In this document: positions 26,745-38,508 of the stretch, in pieces | Position numbering within the stretch: the stretch's first letter is position 1 | Layout of the letters: the number at the start of each line of letters is the position of its first letter | Source of the DNA: Desulfosporosinus sp. FKB | GTDB lineage: Bacteria > Bacillota > Desulfitobacteriia > Desulfitobacteriales > Desulfitobacteriaceae | Assembly: GCF_002196705.1 (NCBI RefSeq) | Contig: NZ_NADJ01000039.1 | Location: 124,001 to 188,000, forward strand | DNA length: 64,000 nucleotides | Direction of reading: 5' to 3' | Translations under genes and position numbers: made by a program | The notes under the pieces: generated by a model | The model's input: the letters and a program-made list of their open reading frames with translations, nothing else | What the model was told of the DNA's origin: nothing | Databases searched by the model: none

Positions 26745-27329
26745 TTTTCTCGAGCTGCAATCCTTCCAAGCTAAGAGAGCGTCAATGGGTTCAGCCTTTT
26801 CGCCATAAACCTCCAAAAAAGCCTTATTTTTATGATCGTGAAATCTGGCAAAGATTATTACATTGTAACCCAGGCTCTGAAATTCCTCGGTCTCCCAGCC
26901 TGAACGATGCCGCTGGTAAGTTTCCCCCCCTAAACCATAGTGATCAACGTCATTTTGTTGAAAAAATCCCCTTGGGGTAAAAATTATAACCTTTTGAGCA
27001 GCAATTTCCTCAACTTGGTTAAGGACGTCAAAGGCAACCTCCTTTTCAAAATGCTCAAGCACATCAATTAGAGTCACACTATCAATAGAATTGGACAGAA
27101 ACAATTCTCTCAAGCGTTCTGCTCTGAAATTTAAAGTAACCAACGGCTCTTCGGCCTTAGCTTTCTCTAAATAAGGTCGATGAGCATCCACACCTATTTT
27201 TATCGGGCAGCGAAACTTTGTCAGAGTCGTACCCAAACCACACCCAATATCTAAAACTGTTCGGGAACCACAAAGAAGTTCATTAATTGTTACGAGGAAA
27301 TCTTTATGATTTACAACATTAACGGTCAC
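26724..27329 (-). CDS. Class I SAM-dependent methyltransferase
   Basis: This 201-residue protein has the SAM-binding loop TVLDIGCGLGTTLTKF (residues 24-39), the acidic second strand IGVDAHRPYLEKA, and DSVTLIDVLEHFEKE, the post-motif typical of Methyltransf_11/23 enzymes. It contains IFTPRGFFQQNDVDHYGL later. The start is GTG 27329 after GGAAGGATG. Its place between two GT4 genes suggests O-methylation of a sugar residue; that is inference. It is the only minus-strand gene between the two copies. Confidence 0.82.
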   Translation of the reverse strand: MTVNVVNHKDFLVTINELLCGSRTVLDIGCGLGTTLTKFRCPIKIGVDAHRPYLEKAKAEEPLVTLNFRAERLRELFLSNSIDSVTLIDVLEHFEKEVAFDVLNQVEEIAAQKVIIFTPRGFFQQNDVDHYGLGGETYQRHRSGWETEEFQSLGYNVIIFARFHDHKNKAFLEVYGEKAEPIDALLAWKDCSSRKLLEGGR

Positions 27330-27469
27330 TGGCTGAACATCCTTCCGATTGTTATTTTTACACCCTCTATTCCTACATCCTATTCAAATTGTCCCGTAAA
27401 GTGCCTTTAGACACAAATCGCCCACTTAGCCGCATAGTATGTAGTACCGAGCAAAAGGGAGGACAAACC

Positions 27470-28456
27470 ATGAAAATTGTGTTTCCGGTTCTTAGTTTAG
27501 AAATGGGTGGGGGAGCACGTTTTATTTATCATTTAGCCAATGCCTTGCAGGATAAAGGCCATGAAGTGGAGGTTGTTATGCCCCAAAAAGGAGCTCAAGT
27601 CTGGCCCTTGCGAACCAAATTAAGGCGCGTGAGTGAACTTACCCCTTCCTCTATCCCTTCAGCGGATTTCATTCTGCCTAACTTTTATCTAACGGTAAAA
27701 CCTGCTTGGGAATCGCAAAAAGGCCAGGTAGTGCGTCTTAGCCTTGGGTACGAGCCGCTCTGGGTCCCCGATCCGGAAACAGCCAAGCAGACCTATCTGA
27801 TCGGCGCTCCGATTATGTCCATATCTCAATGGCACCGCCAACTTCTGCTTAAGGAAACGGGTCTGGAAAGTACCGTCATTAACGCCGGCGTTGACACTTT
27901 AACCTTTCGCCCATATCCTAAGCGGTCTCTGGCAACTGGGCGCAAAAACATTTTCTATATCATGCGTGACCCTGCTTCCGGGTACACATGGAAAGGAGGC
28001 TCAGAATTTTTGAAAGCAATCAACTTATTAAAAAATCAAGTTGATTTTGACCTTACTGTTTCAATTCCTGAGAACGCCTATTTTGCATACCCTGTTCCTT
28101 GCCAAATGAAGACCACTACCTCTGATCTTGAGATGGCCCAACTTTATGCTCAGGCCGACCTCTTTGTTTACACCTCTTATTTCGAGGCCTTTGGCTTGCC
28201 CCCTCTCGAAGCAATGGCCTGCGGTACAGCCGTAGTGACTACAGATTGCGGTGGAAACCGTGATTATGTAATAAATGGCGAAAACTGTTTGCTTGTTCCC
28301 CCCAGCGACTTCGAGCAGTTGAGCACAGCGATTTACCGGCTCTTAAGAAATGATGCCGAACGCCAGCGGATAGCTTCTGTAGGCCACACTTTCACTCAAA
28401 CCTGGACTTGGCAGCGTACGGCAGATCAGGTCGAGGCTTTCTTACGAAGTCTTTAG
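27470..28456 (+). CDS. Glycosyltransferase family 4 (GT-B), copy 2
   Basis: This 328-residue paralogue of the protein at 25731 shares the opening MKIVFPVLSLEMGGGARFIY, the phrase KGQVVRLSLGYEPLWVPDPE and the C-terminal donor site YTSYFEAFGLPPLEAMACGTAVVTTDCGGN. ATG 27470 follows AAAGGGAGG. The frame is open 27 codons upstream but without a ribosome site. It has its own terminator at 28511. The two copies probably differ in acceptor. Confidence 0.88.
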   Translation: MKIVFPVLSLEMGGGARFIYHLANALQDKGHEVEVVMPQKGAQVWPLRTKLRRVSELTPSSIPSADFILPNFYLTVKPAWESQKGQVVRLSLGYEPLWVPDPETAKQTYLIGAPIMSISQWHRQLLLKETGLESTVINAGVDTLTFRPYPKRSLATGRKNIFYIMRDPASGYTWKGGSEFLKAINLLKNQVDFDLTVSIPENAYFAYPVPCQMKTTTSDLEMAQLYAQADLFVYTSYFEAFGLPPLEAMACGTAVVTTDCGGNRDYVINGENCLLVPPSDFEQLSTAIYRLLRNDAERQRIASVGHTFTQTWTWQRTADQVEAFLRSL

Positions 28457-28510
28457 CCTTAAAAATTGGTGCCATAGTAAAACAGCATTCGAAAAAATAT
28501 AGACAAAAAT

Positions 28511-28553
28511 AAGCCTGAGAGGACGCTTTTTTCAAACGCCTTTCGGGCTTTAT
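28511..28553 (+). terminator. Terminator-like hairpin after GT4 copy 2
   Basis: GCCTGAGAGG (28513-28522) pairs with CCTTTCGGGC (28539-28548) over 10 bp, including two G-U pairs, then TTTATC. It follows the stop codon by about 55 bases. Confidence 0.6.
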
Positions 28554-28633
28554 CATACCTTATTCTAAAAAATACTTAAGGCAAATTGCTTTTGCAGATT
28601 ATTTTGCAATGCCCGCTATATAACAGTTTTGAT

Positions 28634-28676
28634 AGGGATCAAAGAAGTAATTATTGGAATTGTTTCTTTGATCCCT
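28634..28676. terminator. Long hairpin between convergent genes
   Basis: A perfect 13-bp inverted repeat (28634-28646 AGGGATCAAAGAA with 28664-28676) lies 30 bases past the methyltransferase stop on the minus strand. U-tracts are weak on both sides, so termination or mRNA 3'-end protection are both possible. Confidence 0.5.
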
Positions 28677-28706
28677 CCTAAATTGAAGAGTAATATATGT
28701 CACTTC

Positions 28707-29237
28707 CTATTGCTCTTCATGCCAAGATAATTGATTATGGCGTTTTCGGCATATTGTCAAACCCGGTGAAACAGGAATCGTCATCAACTCATAGGGACCG
28801 TTTTCATTCAATAATTCTTCAATAGCCTGATAGGCTGTACCGCACCACTCCGGCTGAATCAGGTACTCCTCCCCAGGATGAGTATCATGGAATAAAATTA
28901 GGCCGTGTGGAGCCACGTAAGGAAAATAATCCCGAAAATCTTTTAGTACTGCTTCTTTGGAATGATCAGCATCAATAAATAGCATATTAATCGGCAGCGG
29001 ATTCACCTTAAGTTCCTTAGCAAACTCCTGAGTAGTGCCCTTAAAAAAACGAGTGTTTCCTGACGTTTGCATATAACTGCCGGCCTCAGGGTTAAGATCA
29101 ACGCCAATTAACTGTTCTGCATAGGGAATCATTCGATTAAAAAGTGCACATTTAAACAACCCAAGTTCTACATATACCTTTGGCCGAATAACGCCAGCCA
29201 AATGAACGATAAAATCCTCATGCCAGTCTAATCTCAA
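28707..29237 (-). CDS. Class I SAM-dependent methyltransferase (Methyltransf_24-like)
   Basis: At 176 residues, VYVELGLFKCALFNRMI gives a degenerate SAM loop (ELG instead of DxGxG), LIGVDLNPEAG the acidic strand, and NMLFIDADHSKEAVLKDFRDYFPYV with LILFHDTHPGEEY is diagnostic of Methyltransf_24 (cephalosporin hydroxylase/CmcI-like sugar methylases). The TTG start at 29237 overlaps the stop of the GT2-TPR gene by three bases. It probably methylates a sugar in the same glycan. Confidence 0.78.
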   Translation of the reverse strand: MRLDWHEDFIVHLAGVIRPKVYVELGLFKCALFNRMIPYAEQLIGVDLNPEAGSYMQTSGNTRFFKGTTQEFAKELKVNPLPINMLFIDADHSKEAVLKDFRDYFPYVAPHGLILFHDTHPGEEYLIQPEWCGTAYQAIEELLNENGPYELMTIPVSPGLTICRKRHNQLSWHEEQ

Positions 29238-30343
29238 TTTAGTTCGTCTCCTTTGCCAATTCCTAAAACCCCTTCTAAATACTTCTTGTTAAAAAGGATC
29301 TGGGGGTTATCACGATAATACTTTCTAGCAACCTCATTATGCTCATAAGCTAATTGATGCTTACCTAAGCGATCATAGCAAACACATAACTGTAAATGGG
29401 GCAGCCAAGTCCAACATGCTTCAATCCTGGGGCCCCAACTGTCAATCGGCTTTTCCATCTGAGTTGCCAGCTTATACCAGAACACCCCTTGGTTGTATTG
29501 CTTGGCACCTAGAAAATAAAAACCTAACCTGCAGCAAAACTCTGCCCTTGGAATCGTATATTCAAAGGACTTTAAAAGATATTCTAATTCTTTATCCTTT
29601 TGACCCAGCTTTTCGAAACATTCCGCTAGCTTTCCGCAAGCCGAAAGGTTATCTTCAACCCAGCCTTGACCTGTTTTTAGAAACTCCCGATAAACTTTAA
29701 TGGCTCTTCTATGAAATTGATGATCAAAAAGCTCATTGCCATAATAATATAAATCCCGGGGCGAAAAGGACTCTCCTTCAGCTTTACGCTTTTCATATAT
29801 TCTCAAATTTCGATCAGAATCATTTTCTTGTATTCCTCTATGGGTTACACAAATATCTGAGTTGAAAATTGATCCATAAACTTCCAGATACTCGTGCACA
29901 GCACCGATCCAGCGGAAATTCTTACTTCTTCTGACTAGCCTGTTTCGCCTTAAGCTAAATGTGGCAGCCCCGGACTGGTCAAAGGCCAAGAGGTAGGGCA
30001 TATTAACGACATCAATAGAGGGATCCAGATTCTTCTTAAGTTTTAGGAGCTTTTCACGATCGGCTTCAGCAAAAACATCGTCTGCATCGAGCCATAGAAT
30101 GTAATCTTTGGCAGCCTGGCTGAAGGCAAAATTTCGGGCAGCTGCAAAATCATCAATCCATGTGAAATCGATGATCCTGTCAGTATATTTCCTGACAATA
30201 TCTTTTGTTCGGTCTGTGGAACCCGTGTCAACAATCACTATTTCATCTGGAATCCCCTGTACAGAATCCAGACAACGAGCAATAGTCACCTCCTCATTTC
30301 GAACGATCATACACAAACTGATAGTGATGGGTTTATTTTCCAT
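29234..30343 (-). CDS. Glycosyltransferase family 2 with C-terminal TPR-like repeats
   Basis: Residues 1-190 are a GT2 catalytic domain: ITISLCMIVRNEEVTIARCL, EIVIVDTGSTDRTKDIV, FTWIDDFAAARNFAF and the DxD site YILWLDADDVFAEAD. The remaining 180 residues are TPR-like helices (DLYYYGNELFDHQFHRRAIKVYREFL). The same architecture occurs three times at 59982-64000. ATG 30343 follows GAGGTG by six bases. It is upstream of and overlaps the methyltransferase gene. Such enzymes glycosylate peptides such as SunS-type bacteriocins or surface proteins; here the collagen-like protein immediately upstream is an obvious candidate acceptor (inference). Confidence 0.85.
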   Translation of the reverse strand: MENKPITISLCMIVRNEEVTIARCLDSVQGIPDEIVIVDTGSTDRTKDIVRKYTDRIIDFTWIDDFAAARNFAFSQAAKDYILWLDADDVFAEADREKLLKLKKNLDPSIDVVNMPYLLAFDQSGAATFSLRRNRLVRRSKNFRWIGAVHEYLEVYGSIFNSDICVTHRGIQENDSDRNLRIYEKRKAEGESFSPRDLYYYGNELFDHQFHRRAIKVYREFLKTGQGWVEDNLSACGKLAECFEKLGQKDKELEYLLKSFEYTIPRAEFCCRLGFYFLGAKQYNQGVFWYKLATQMEKPIDSWGPRIEACWTWLPHLQLCVCYDRLGKHQLAYEHNEVARKYYRDNPQILFNKKYLEGVLGIGKGDELN

Positions 30344-30582
30344 TATCTGCACCTCAAAGTCGTTTAAGTCATATTAAGTCATAATCTAGCCTTGATTATT
30401 TAAATTTAGAGTCTTTATAGTATATTTTTCTTGTCCCTTTTTTGTTACTTTGAAATCCTTAATTTATCTTACCTAATCTCGAAATAAATTTATCCTCCGG
30501 TTCCAGTCCAGATATCTGAAAGAAGAAAAAGAAGCTGCTGTACTGTAAATTTATTAAAGTACAACAGCTATCTCTAAACGCG

Positions 30583-32988
<2,406 letters not shown>

Positions 32989-33040
32989 TCTTTCCATCTC
33001 CTTTCATCATTTTAAAATAGCAGCTTTGAAAAAACAGCAT

Positions 33041-33385
33041 CTAAAAAGGGTTAATCTCCTCGGCGACTAACCGATGCGCCGTTGTAAGATTTCCTGCTGA
33101 ATCTTTTCCCCAGGCCGATACATTGACGGCTGAAGAGCTTACAATAAACTGAAATTCAAAAGCATCAAATTGAACATTGTAATTTCTTGAGGCTACGCCC
33201 CCTGCAGGCAGTACAAACAGTTCTTGCACATACTGCACTTTTATGCTTCCGCTTTGAAAAAATCCCTCTATTTGAATTGAAGCGCTCGTAATATCATCGT
33301 TCGATATCAATACCGAAAGCGTTGTACTAGGTCTAACGCCCGATACCGCGGTATTATCTATCAAACCAGTCGTTAATGAAGCCAT
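33041..33385 (-). CDS. Stand-alone surface module protein, 114 aa
   Basis: The whole protein is one copy of the module found at the N-terminus of the collagen-like protein and of the propeller at 21890. Shared features are the opening MASLTTGLIDNTAVSGVRPS, a central YVQELFVLPAGGVASRNYN, FDAFEFQFIVSS and WGKDSAGNLTTAHRLVAEE. It looks like an all-beta sandwich. ATG 33385 follows AAGGAGG; GTG 33394 lies in that site. It sits 52 bases before the collagen-like gene and is probably co-transcribed with it. Role inferred: basal or linking unit of the same surface layer. Confidence 0.7.
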   Translation of the reverse strand: MASLTTGLIDNTAVSGVRPSTTLSVLISNDDITSASIQIEGFFQSGSIKVQYVQELFVLPAGGVASRNYNVQFDAFEFQFIVSSSAVNVSAWGKDSAGNLTTAHRLVAEEINPF

Positions 33386-33532
33386 TCCCAGCACCTCCTT
33401 GTATGCGGTACTCTATTCTACGCGGCTTGTACATAATGTGTTACAGATACTCTTCAACTTAGGTCTACAATGAAACTATAAGCATCACTTTGCTAGAAGC
33501 TGTTTGAAAAGTAACCATTCTATCGATAATCT

Positions 33533-33877
33533 TTAAATCGAATGCAATTCCGAAGAAATCATCGGCAAGACCGGTGTAACCTTTCCGTTTGCCTCCTTTC
33601 CCCGAATGGAAACATGGGTATCCTCAGAACTTACAAATACCTGAAATTCGAAGGCATCATAGATGCTGTTGAAATTCCTTTGGTCTACAGCTCCTGCAGA
33701 AATGGCAAAAAATTCATCGACATATTTGAATCTTTGTTGTCCTTTATAGAAAAAACCATCGATTTGAACTGCCACAGTCGATGTATCCTCATTAGAAATT
33801 TCTACAATAAGGCTTACAGTCTTTTTTCTGGGACCAGTCCAGAAATTATTAACTAATCCTGTAGTAAAATAAGGCAA
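33533..33877 (-). CDS. Stand-alone surface module protein, divergent, 114 aa
   Basis: This is a second free-standing copy of the same module, more diverged: PYFTTGLVNNFWTGPRKKTV, VQIDGFFYKGQQRFKYVDEF, IYDAFEFQVFVSSEDTHVSI. The TTG start at 33877 follows AGGAGGTG. It is the first of three module genes in a row. It has 147 bases before the next one, where I see no clear terminator. Function unknown; structural by association. Confidence 0.65.
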   Translation of the reverse strand: MPYFTTGLVNNFWTGPRKKTVSLIVEISNEDTSTVAVQIDGFFYKGQQRFKYVDEFFAISAGAVDQRNFNSIYDAFEFQVFVSSEDTHVSIRGKEANGKVTPVLPMISSELHSI

Positions 33878-34109
33878 GCGATTTCACCTCCTGGTTTAGT
33901 AAGCTTCTTTATTATATTGATTTTGTCCGCTTTAAGTTACAAATTGAGGTCGAATTTCATTATTATTCCAAACACAAAACTATTGCCACAAATGCAGGCA
34001 GCTTCGCCCACAAGAGTGAACCCATGATATGGAGAGGCGGAAAACGCTCACAAAGGTTACGTGGGGAAGAGGAGCCAGCTATTAAGAAATAAACTTTTCT
34101 ACAAATAAG

Positions 34110-34141
34110 CATCGGCTGCTAATTTAAATCAGCGGCCGATG
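34110..34141 (-). terminator. Hairpin after the multi-domain glycosyltransferase gene
   Basis: An 11-bp stem with one G-U pair (34110-34120 with 34131-34141) lies directly after the stop at 34152 on the minus strand, followed by CTTATTTG. The 230 bases from 33878 to 34109 hold only the upstream region of the 33877 gene. Confidence 0.6.
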
Positions 34142-34151
34142 TTTCAACATT

Positions 34152-37100
34152 TTATAACTTCCCCCACTCTCTGCCCTCGTTCCTGATAATTTTACTTACC
34201 CTGGAAAAGTAGAGATTCTTGTTATAATCCCATTCCGGAGGACCTCCGCCTTCATAATAGCCCTCTGCTCGAGGATGGTACAAATGCGCCGTTAACGCAT
34301 CCGTCGGACAATATCTGCAGCCATTCCTCAATAAGCGATCGATCAAATCCCGATCATCGTAGGCAACCCCTACAAAGTCTTCGTCGTAGCCCCCTATTTC
34401 TATAAATTGACTGCGGTGCAGAGCCATCAAAAATGGCATCCTTGTATCTAACCCGATGCAGCTGTCGAAAACCTCCGGTTCAAAGATTCCGTTATTTCTG
34501 TCGACACTTGCCAATAAAGCGCCCGTACGGTCATCTTTTCCCACAGGAATACCTAACAGTTTCGGATTATCCAAGATCGGCTTGGTAAGCTTAGCAATGG
34601 TTTCATTGACATGAAACATCTCAGCGCAGCACATAACCAAAATATCACCGGAAGCTTGCTTTACCCCAATATTAATCGCGAAACCGGGCACTCGCCAAAC
34701 CGGGTCATTACCAACATTTCTTTGCCCGGTAAAAATATATTTTAAGTTAAGCTTTTCCTTAAACTCGCTGCAGATCGTTTCCGTTTCATCCTCTATACCG
34801 TCATTGACCACGATGGTTTCAAACTCATAAGGCATTGTCTGGAGAGATAAGGAATAAAGGCCCCACCTTAACAAATGGGTTCTCTGGAAGGTGGTAATTA
34901 TGATGGATACCTTATGCCCTGGGGCTTTCCTTTGAGAGTTGACTTTTTTTACCATAAGTTCTTTAAAAACAATCTGTAGTAACTGCTGCCATTTTTGGGT
35001 TGTATCCTGAACGGAGATATTCTTAGCGCTGATTATTGTTCTTGGAGTGAAAGCATGTTTAGGGAATTCTTGAATTGCCCTCTCAAAATCCTCGCCATAA
35101 ATTCCGCATTTGGACCGCTCCTCGATACTAAACTCCTCAAAAATACCAACATTACGCTTAATCAAGGGCACATTGCAGAGACAAGCTTTAACAGCATTAG
35201 GGCTTCCCCAATTATAGGGTGAAGCATCAATGAAAAAATCGGCACAATTTAATAGTTTAACGAGCAATGTTTGAGATGTTGGCCTAAATCGTCTTACATT
35301 AGCCGCAATAAATGATTCGATCGACTTGGAAACTATAATCCAAGTTATTTCCGGATGAGCTTTAATAAAGAAACTTACTTTACTCCAGCCATCGATTTCC
35401 GAAAAGTCTCCGATAAAAATTCCGATTCGACCTGAGGCAAAATTCAACTCCGCACGAACTTTCTCCTTATCCAGAGGCTTAAAGGCTTCAAGATCAACAC
35501 CACCGGGAATAATTTCGAAGTCATACTCAGGATAGGCTAAGGCCGTCTGGATAGAATTCGTCACAAGTCTATCAGCCCGCCGCAGATTTTCCTCTTGCAG
35601 GGCATTCCCCATATCCAGGGATCGAACATTATCTTGCAGAAATGCTATTGTATAACGTGATTCATCAATGGTAATAAATGTTGCATTTTGGAGAATCACT
35701 TCGACTTCCGGATGATGCCGATAAATATAGTTTCGGGTATTGTCTGTATAGTTACCCTTTAAACCGGCAATTTTCTGATGAACATTAATCGAAGCAGGCA
35801 AGGATTCTTGCAAAGCAGTCCAGAAAACTTTTTCCTGCATCGATCCTAAGGATAGATCATTGCAGACGGCAATTTTAATCTTCTTGGAAACTGCTGGCAT
35901 GATTGTTAAACTATCAAGTTCTCCCCATTGAAAATGGTAGACGATGCTGTCAAAGGCTGTTTGGTGCTTTATCCCCAGAGCCTGAAGTCTTAACATTAAA
36001 ACGGTATCCCCAGATATACAAGCCTCTCCCCGTCGGGCAATAACCGGATGATTTAAATCACTGCCCAGCAGAACCTGTCCTTCCGGATAGCCTCCGACAC
36101 TTTCGAAATGTTCTTTGCGGATTAAAAGGGGCATAAACAGCCCTCCATCCATCACTCTTGATTCCGAGAGTTCTCGGGCGAACTCCAAAAATTCATCTTC
36201 TCGATAAGCGGAATAATCTCGACCACAGTCTCTTTCCACCCCGTACTGACCGCTGGGCAATTTCCCAGATTCCACTAAACGCGAAGCAACACAATTCTTT
36301 CCGTCATAAGCCCGCCAAAGATGATCAAACCAACCTGGTGAAAAGGCCATATCTGTATTGATAAAAATAACAAAATCCCCCTGAGCTTTAGCAGCAGCAA
36401 AATTGTAGGCACGATAAACATTATTGACATACCATTCCTTTTGCTGCTCGGGAGTATTGGTAAAAACATAATGGGGAATGTAATTGTCGGCTAAATAATT
36501 CAGCACGGAGGCGTTGGCATCATTCGCCACAAAGAAAAATTCTTTGTCACTCATATCGGTATACTTAAATACCTGTTCATAAACAAATTTCAACCATTCC
36601 ACGCTCTTATAGACCAAACAAACAATGGAAAATCTCGGCCGGAACACTTCTTCCCGATAACTTTCCACATAGGCAAGGGATTCCTCGAAGGTCAAGGGCT
36701 GTAGTTCTTCGTCATCGACCCACAAACCTTCCGGGAAGAGTTCCTGAGGGACTCTTCCCGTTACAAGTTTCTCTTCGCTAATTAAACGGTCCAGCATATC
36801 ATAGCCCCGTTGTCCATGGGACTTATAAATAAGATACTTATAAGCCAACCGCTGCTTAGAGGAAAAACCGTAGTGCAAAACCTGGACGCCAAGAGTCCAT
36901 TTTACGGTCCGGATCGTTGAAGGGAAAAGAGGTTGATGAAGTCCGGGCTTAGTGTCGTTGAAACGGATTCCGGGAACAACTCGCCAGAGGCGGCAAAACC
37001 AGCCTTGATCATACAAGCTGTCCAGCCTCTGCCAGGAATTGCTGCGCCAGATATTTATTTCGTGCATATTGACAGCATCGATCTGATTTTCATCACACTC

Positions 37101-37427
37101 TTTGCATAACTCTTGAAGTTTCTCAGCGGCATTAGCAGTCAGCACTTCATCCGCATCCAACCACAAGATAAAATCCGGGTCCAGCTTTAAGGCCTCCTCC
37201 AGGAGAAGCTGCTTATGACTTCGCTCGTTCACAAAGTCATTCTTCGTGCCTCTAATGACATAGGGCGTTCGTTGAAGCAAATATTCGTAGCTGCCATCCG
37301 TACTGCCGTCGTCGTAAACCACCAAATGATTCACTAAAGGGAAAACATAGTTCATAAACCGTTCTAGGTTGTCCTTGCACAGTTCATTATAGATTTGGCA
37401 TATACAAACAATGCTGTAGTTCTTCAA
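34152..37427 (-). CDS. Giant multi-domain glycosyltransferase, 1091 aa
   Basis: Four domains can be seen. Residues 1-240: GT2 with VVYDDGSTDGSYEYL and WLDADEVLTA (91-94). Residues 265-515: a second GT2-like domain, SIVCLVYKSVEWLKFVYEQ with INTDMAFSPGWFDHL as the DxD-like site. Residues 525-815: a GT-B/GT4-like part, IAVCNDLSLGSMQEKVFW and IIPGGVDLEAFKPLDKEK, whose donor motif is reduced. Residues 840-1091: a third GT2, KVSIIITTFQRTHLLRWGLY with VVNDGIEDET and YDDRDLIDRLL. TTG 37427 overlaps the dehydratase stop (TTGA) and follows AAGGAG. It may build a short oligosaccharide alone. Single-protein chain synthesis is inference. Confidence 0.85.
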   Translation of the reverse strand: MKNYSIVCICQIYNELCKDNLERFMNYVFPLVNHLVVYDDGSTDGSYEYLLQRTPYVIRGTKNDFVNERSHKQLLLEEALKLDPDFILWLDADEVLTANAAEKLQELCKECDENQIDAVNMHEINIWRSNSWQRLDSLYDQGWFCRLWRVVPGIRFNDTKPGLHQPLFPSTIRTVKWTLGVQVLHYGFSSKQRLAYKYLIYKSHGQRGYDMLDRLISEEKLVTGRVPQELFPEGLWVDDEELQPLTFEESLAYVESYREEVFRPRFSIVCLVYKSVEWLKFVYEQVFKYTDMSDKEFFFVANDANASVLNYLADNYIPHYVFTNTPEQQKEWYVNNVYRAYNFAAAKAQGDFVIFINTDMAFSPGWFDHLWRAYDGKNCVASRLVESGKLPSGQYGVERDCGRDYSAYREDEFLEFARELSESRVMDGGLFMPLLIRKEHFESVGGYPEGQVLLGSDLNHPVIARRGEACISGDTVLMLRLQALGIKHQTAFDSIVYHFQWGELDSLTIMPAVSKKIKIAVCNDLSLGSMQEKVFWTALQESLPASINVHQKIAGLKGNYTDNTRNYIYRHHPEVEVILQNATFITIDESRYTIAFLQDNVRSLDMGNALQEENLRRADRLVTNSIQTALAYPEYDFEIIPGGVDLEAFKPLDKEKVRAELNFASGRIGIFIGDFSEIDGWSKVSFFIKAHPEITWIIVSKSIESFIAANVRRFRPTSQTLLVKLLNCADFFIDASPYNWGSPNAVKACLCNVPLIKRNVGIFEEFSIEERSKCGIYGEDFERAIQEFPKHAFTPRTIISAKNISVQDTTQKWQQLLQIVFKELMVKKVNSQRKAPGHKVSIIITTFQRTHLLRWGLYSLSLQTMPYEFETIVVNDGIEDETETICSEFKEKLNLKYIFTGQRNVGNDPVWRVPGFAINIGVKQASGDILVMCCAEMFHVNETIAKLTKPILDNPKLLGIPVGKDDRTGALLASVDRNNGIFEPEVFDSCIGLDTRMPFLMALHRSQFIEIGGYDEDFVGVAYDDRDLIDRLLRNGCRYCPTDALTAHLYHPRAEGYYEGGGPPEWDYNKNLYFSRVSKIIRNEGREWGKL

Positions 37428-38485
37428 CGTAAAAATTCTCCTTCTTCTTGAAATTGGTCAACCAAGAGTTGTTGCTTTCTCAACAGAGCAACCGTTTCTT
37501 CGAAGGTCATGAGAAAATCTCCGGAACTATACTCTTTTACCAAAGCCTGTTGATCCGGTTCAGGGACAAAGAGTTCAGGAAGCATCGGCTTGATAGCATA
37601 ATAAGCGCCTCGGTCATAGGCTCTCCAGGCCTCTTCTTCAGAAACCAGGACTTCATGGACTTTCTCCCCAGGTCGAATTCCTGTATAGCTTATAGGGATT
37701 TGCCGGTTTTCTAGGAGAGCTTTTGCTACATCTTCAATCCGCGCGGCAGGGATCTTGGGAATATAGATTTCACCGGCTTTTGCCCCTGCAAGAGCCGCGA
37801 AAATGGTATCCACAGCACTCTCTAAGGGTAATAAAAATCTGGTCATTTCTTTGGTCGTAATCGTAACCGGGCCGCCATGCTTAATCTGCTCATGGAATAA
37901 AGGAATAACCGAACCTCTGGAAGCCAGGACATTGCCATAGCGCACACATATAAATTTCGTCTTAGGAATTACAACATTGGCAGTGATGAAAATCCTTTCC
38001 TGCATGGCTTTGGAAATTCCCATGGCATTCACCGGTTTACAAGCCTTATCTGTCGAAACTCCAACAACTGTTTCCACAGGAAGATTATTTTCGGCAATTC
38101 CTCGTACGATATTTTCCGCCCCAAGGATATTAGTTCGCACTGCTTCAAAGGGGAAATACTCACAAGACGGAACCTGCTTTAAAGCTGCCGCGTTAATAAC
38201 AATGTCTGCATCCTTTAACACTGAACAAACAGAAGAATAGTCCCGGATATCCCCAATGCGAAATTCAATTAAACGAGCGAAATTGTCATAGATGACTTCA
38301 TCCGTGACCTTCTTTTTGTTCTGGTACTCAACTCTCATAGTATGCTGCTTAGCTTCATCCCGCGAAAAAATAACAATTTTCTTTGGAGAACCAAGTCCCT
38401 TCTTTAACAACCGACGGGTTAACACCTTTCCGAGTGAACCTGTCCCCCCGGTAATAACAATAACTTTATTATCAAAAAGCTTCAT
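37424..38485 (-). CDS. UDP-GlcNAc 4,6-dehydratase (5-inverting), CapE/QnlA-like
   Basis: This 353-residue SDR enzyme removes water from UDP-GlcNAc to give the 4-keto-6-deoxy-L-sugar. It begins MKLFDNKVIVITGGTGSLGK and contains FSRDEAKQHTMR, AALKQVPSCEYFPFEAVRTN, the STDKA lysine motif, NAMGISKAMQERIF, RYGNVLASRGSVIPLF and GIRPGEKVHEVL. These phrases match CapE/WbjB/WbvB closely; the SDR tyrosine position reads Met, as in that family. ATG 38485 follows AAGGGGG. Its gene sits 23 bases behind a reductase gene. Together with the 2-epimerase at 20785 it points to L-QuiNAc or L-FucNAc. Confidence 0.85.
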   Translation of the reverse strand: MKLFDNKVIVITGGTGSLGKVLTRRLLKKGLGSPKKIVIFSRDEAKQHTMRVEYQNKKKVTDEVIYDNFARLIEFRIGDIRDYSSVCSVLKDADIVINAAALKQVPSCEYFPFEAVRTNILGAENIVRGIAENNLPVETVVGVSTDKACKPVNAMGISKAMQERIFITANVVIPKTKFICVRYGNVLASRGSVIPLFHEQIKHGGPVTITTKEMTRFLLPLESAVDTIFAALAGAKAGEIYIPKIPAARIEDVAKALLENRQIPISYTGIRPGEKVHEVLVSEEEAWRAYDRGAYYAIKPMLPELFVPEPDQQALVKEYSSGDFLMTFEETVALLRKQQLLVDQFQEEGEFLR

Positions 38486-38508
38486 GTTTATCCCCCTTGA
38501 CAACCTTA

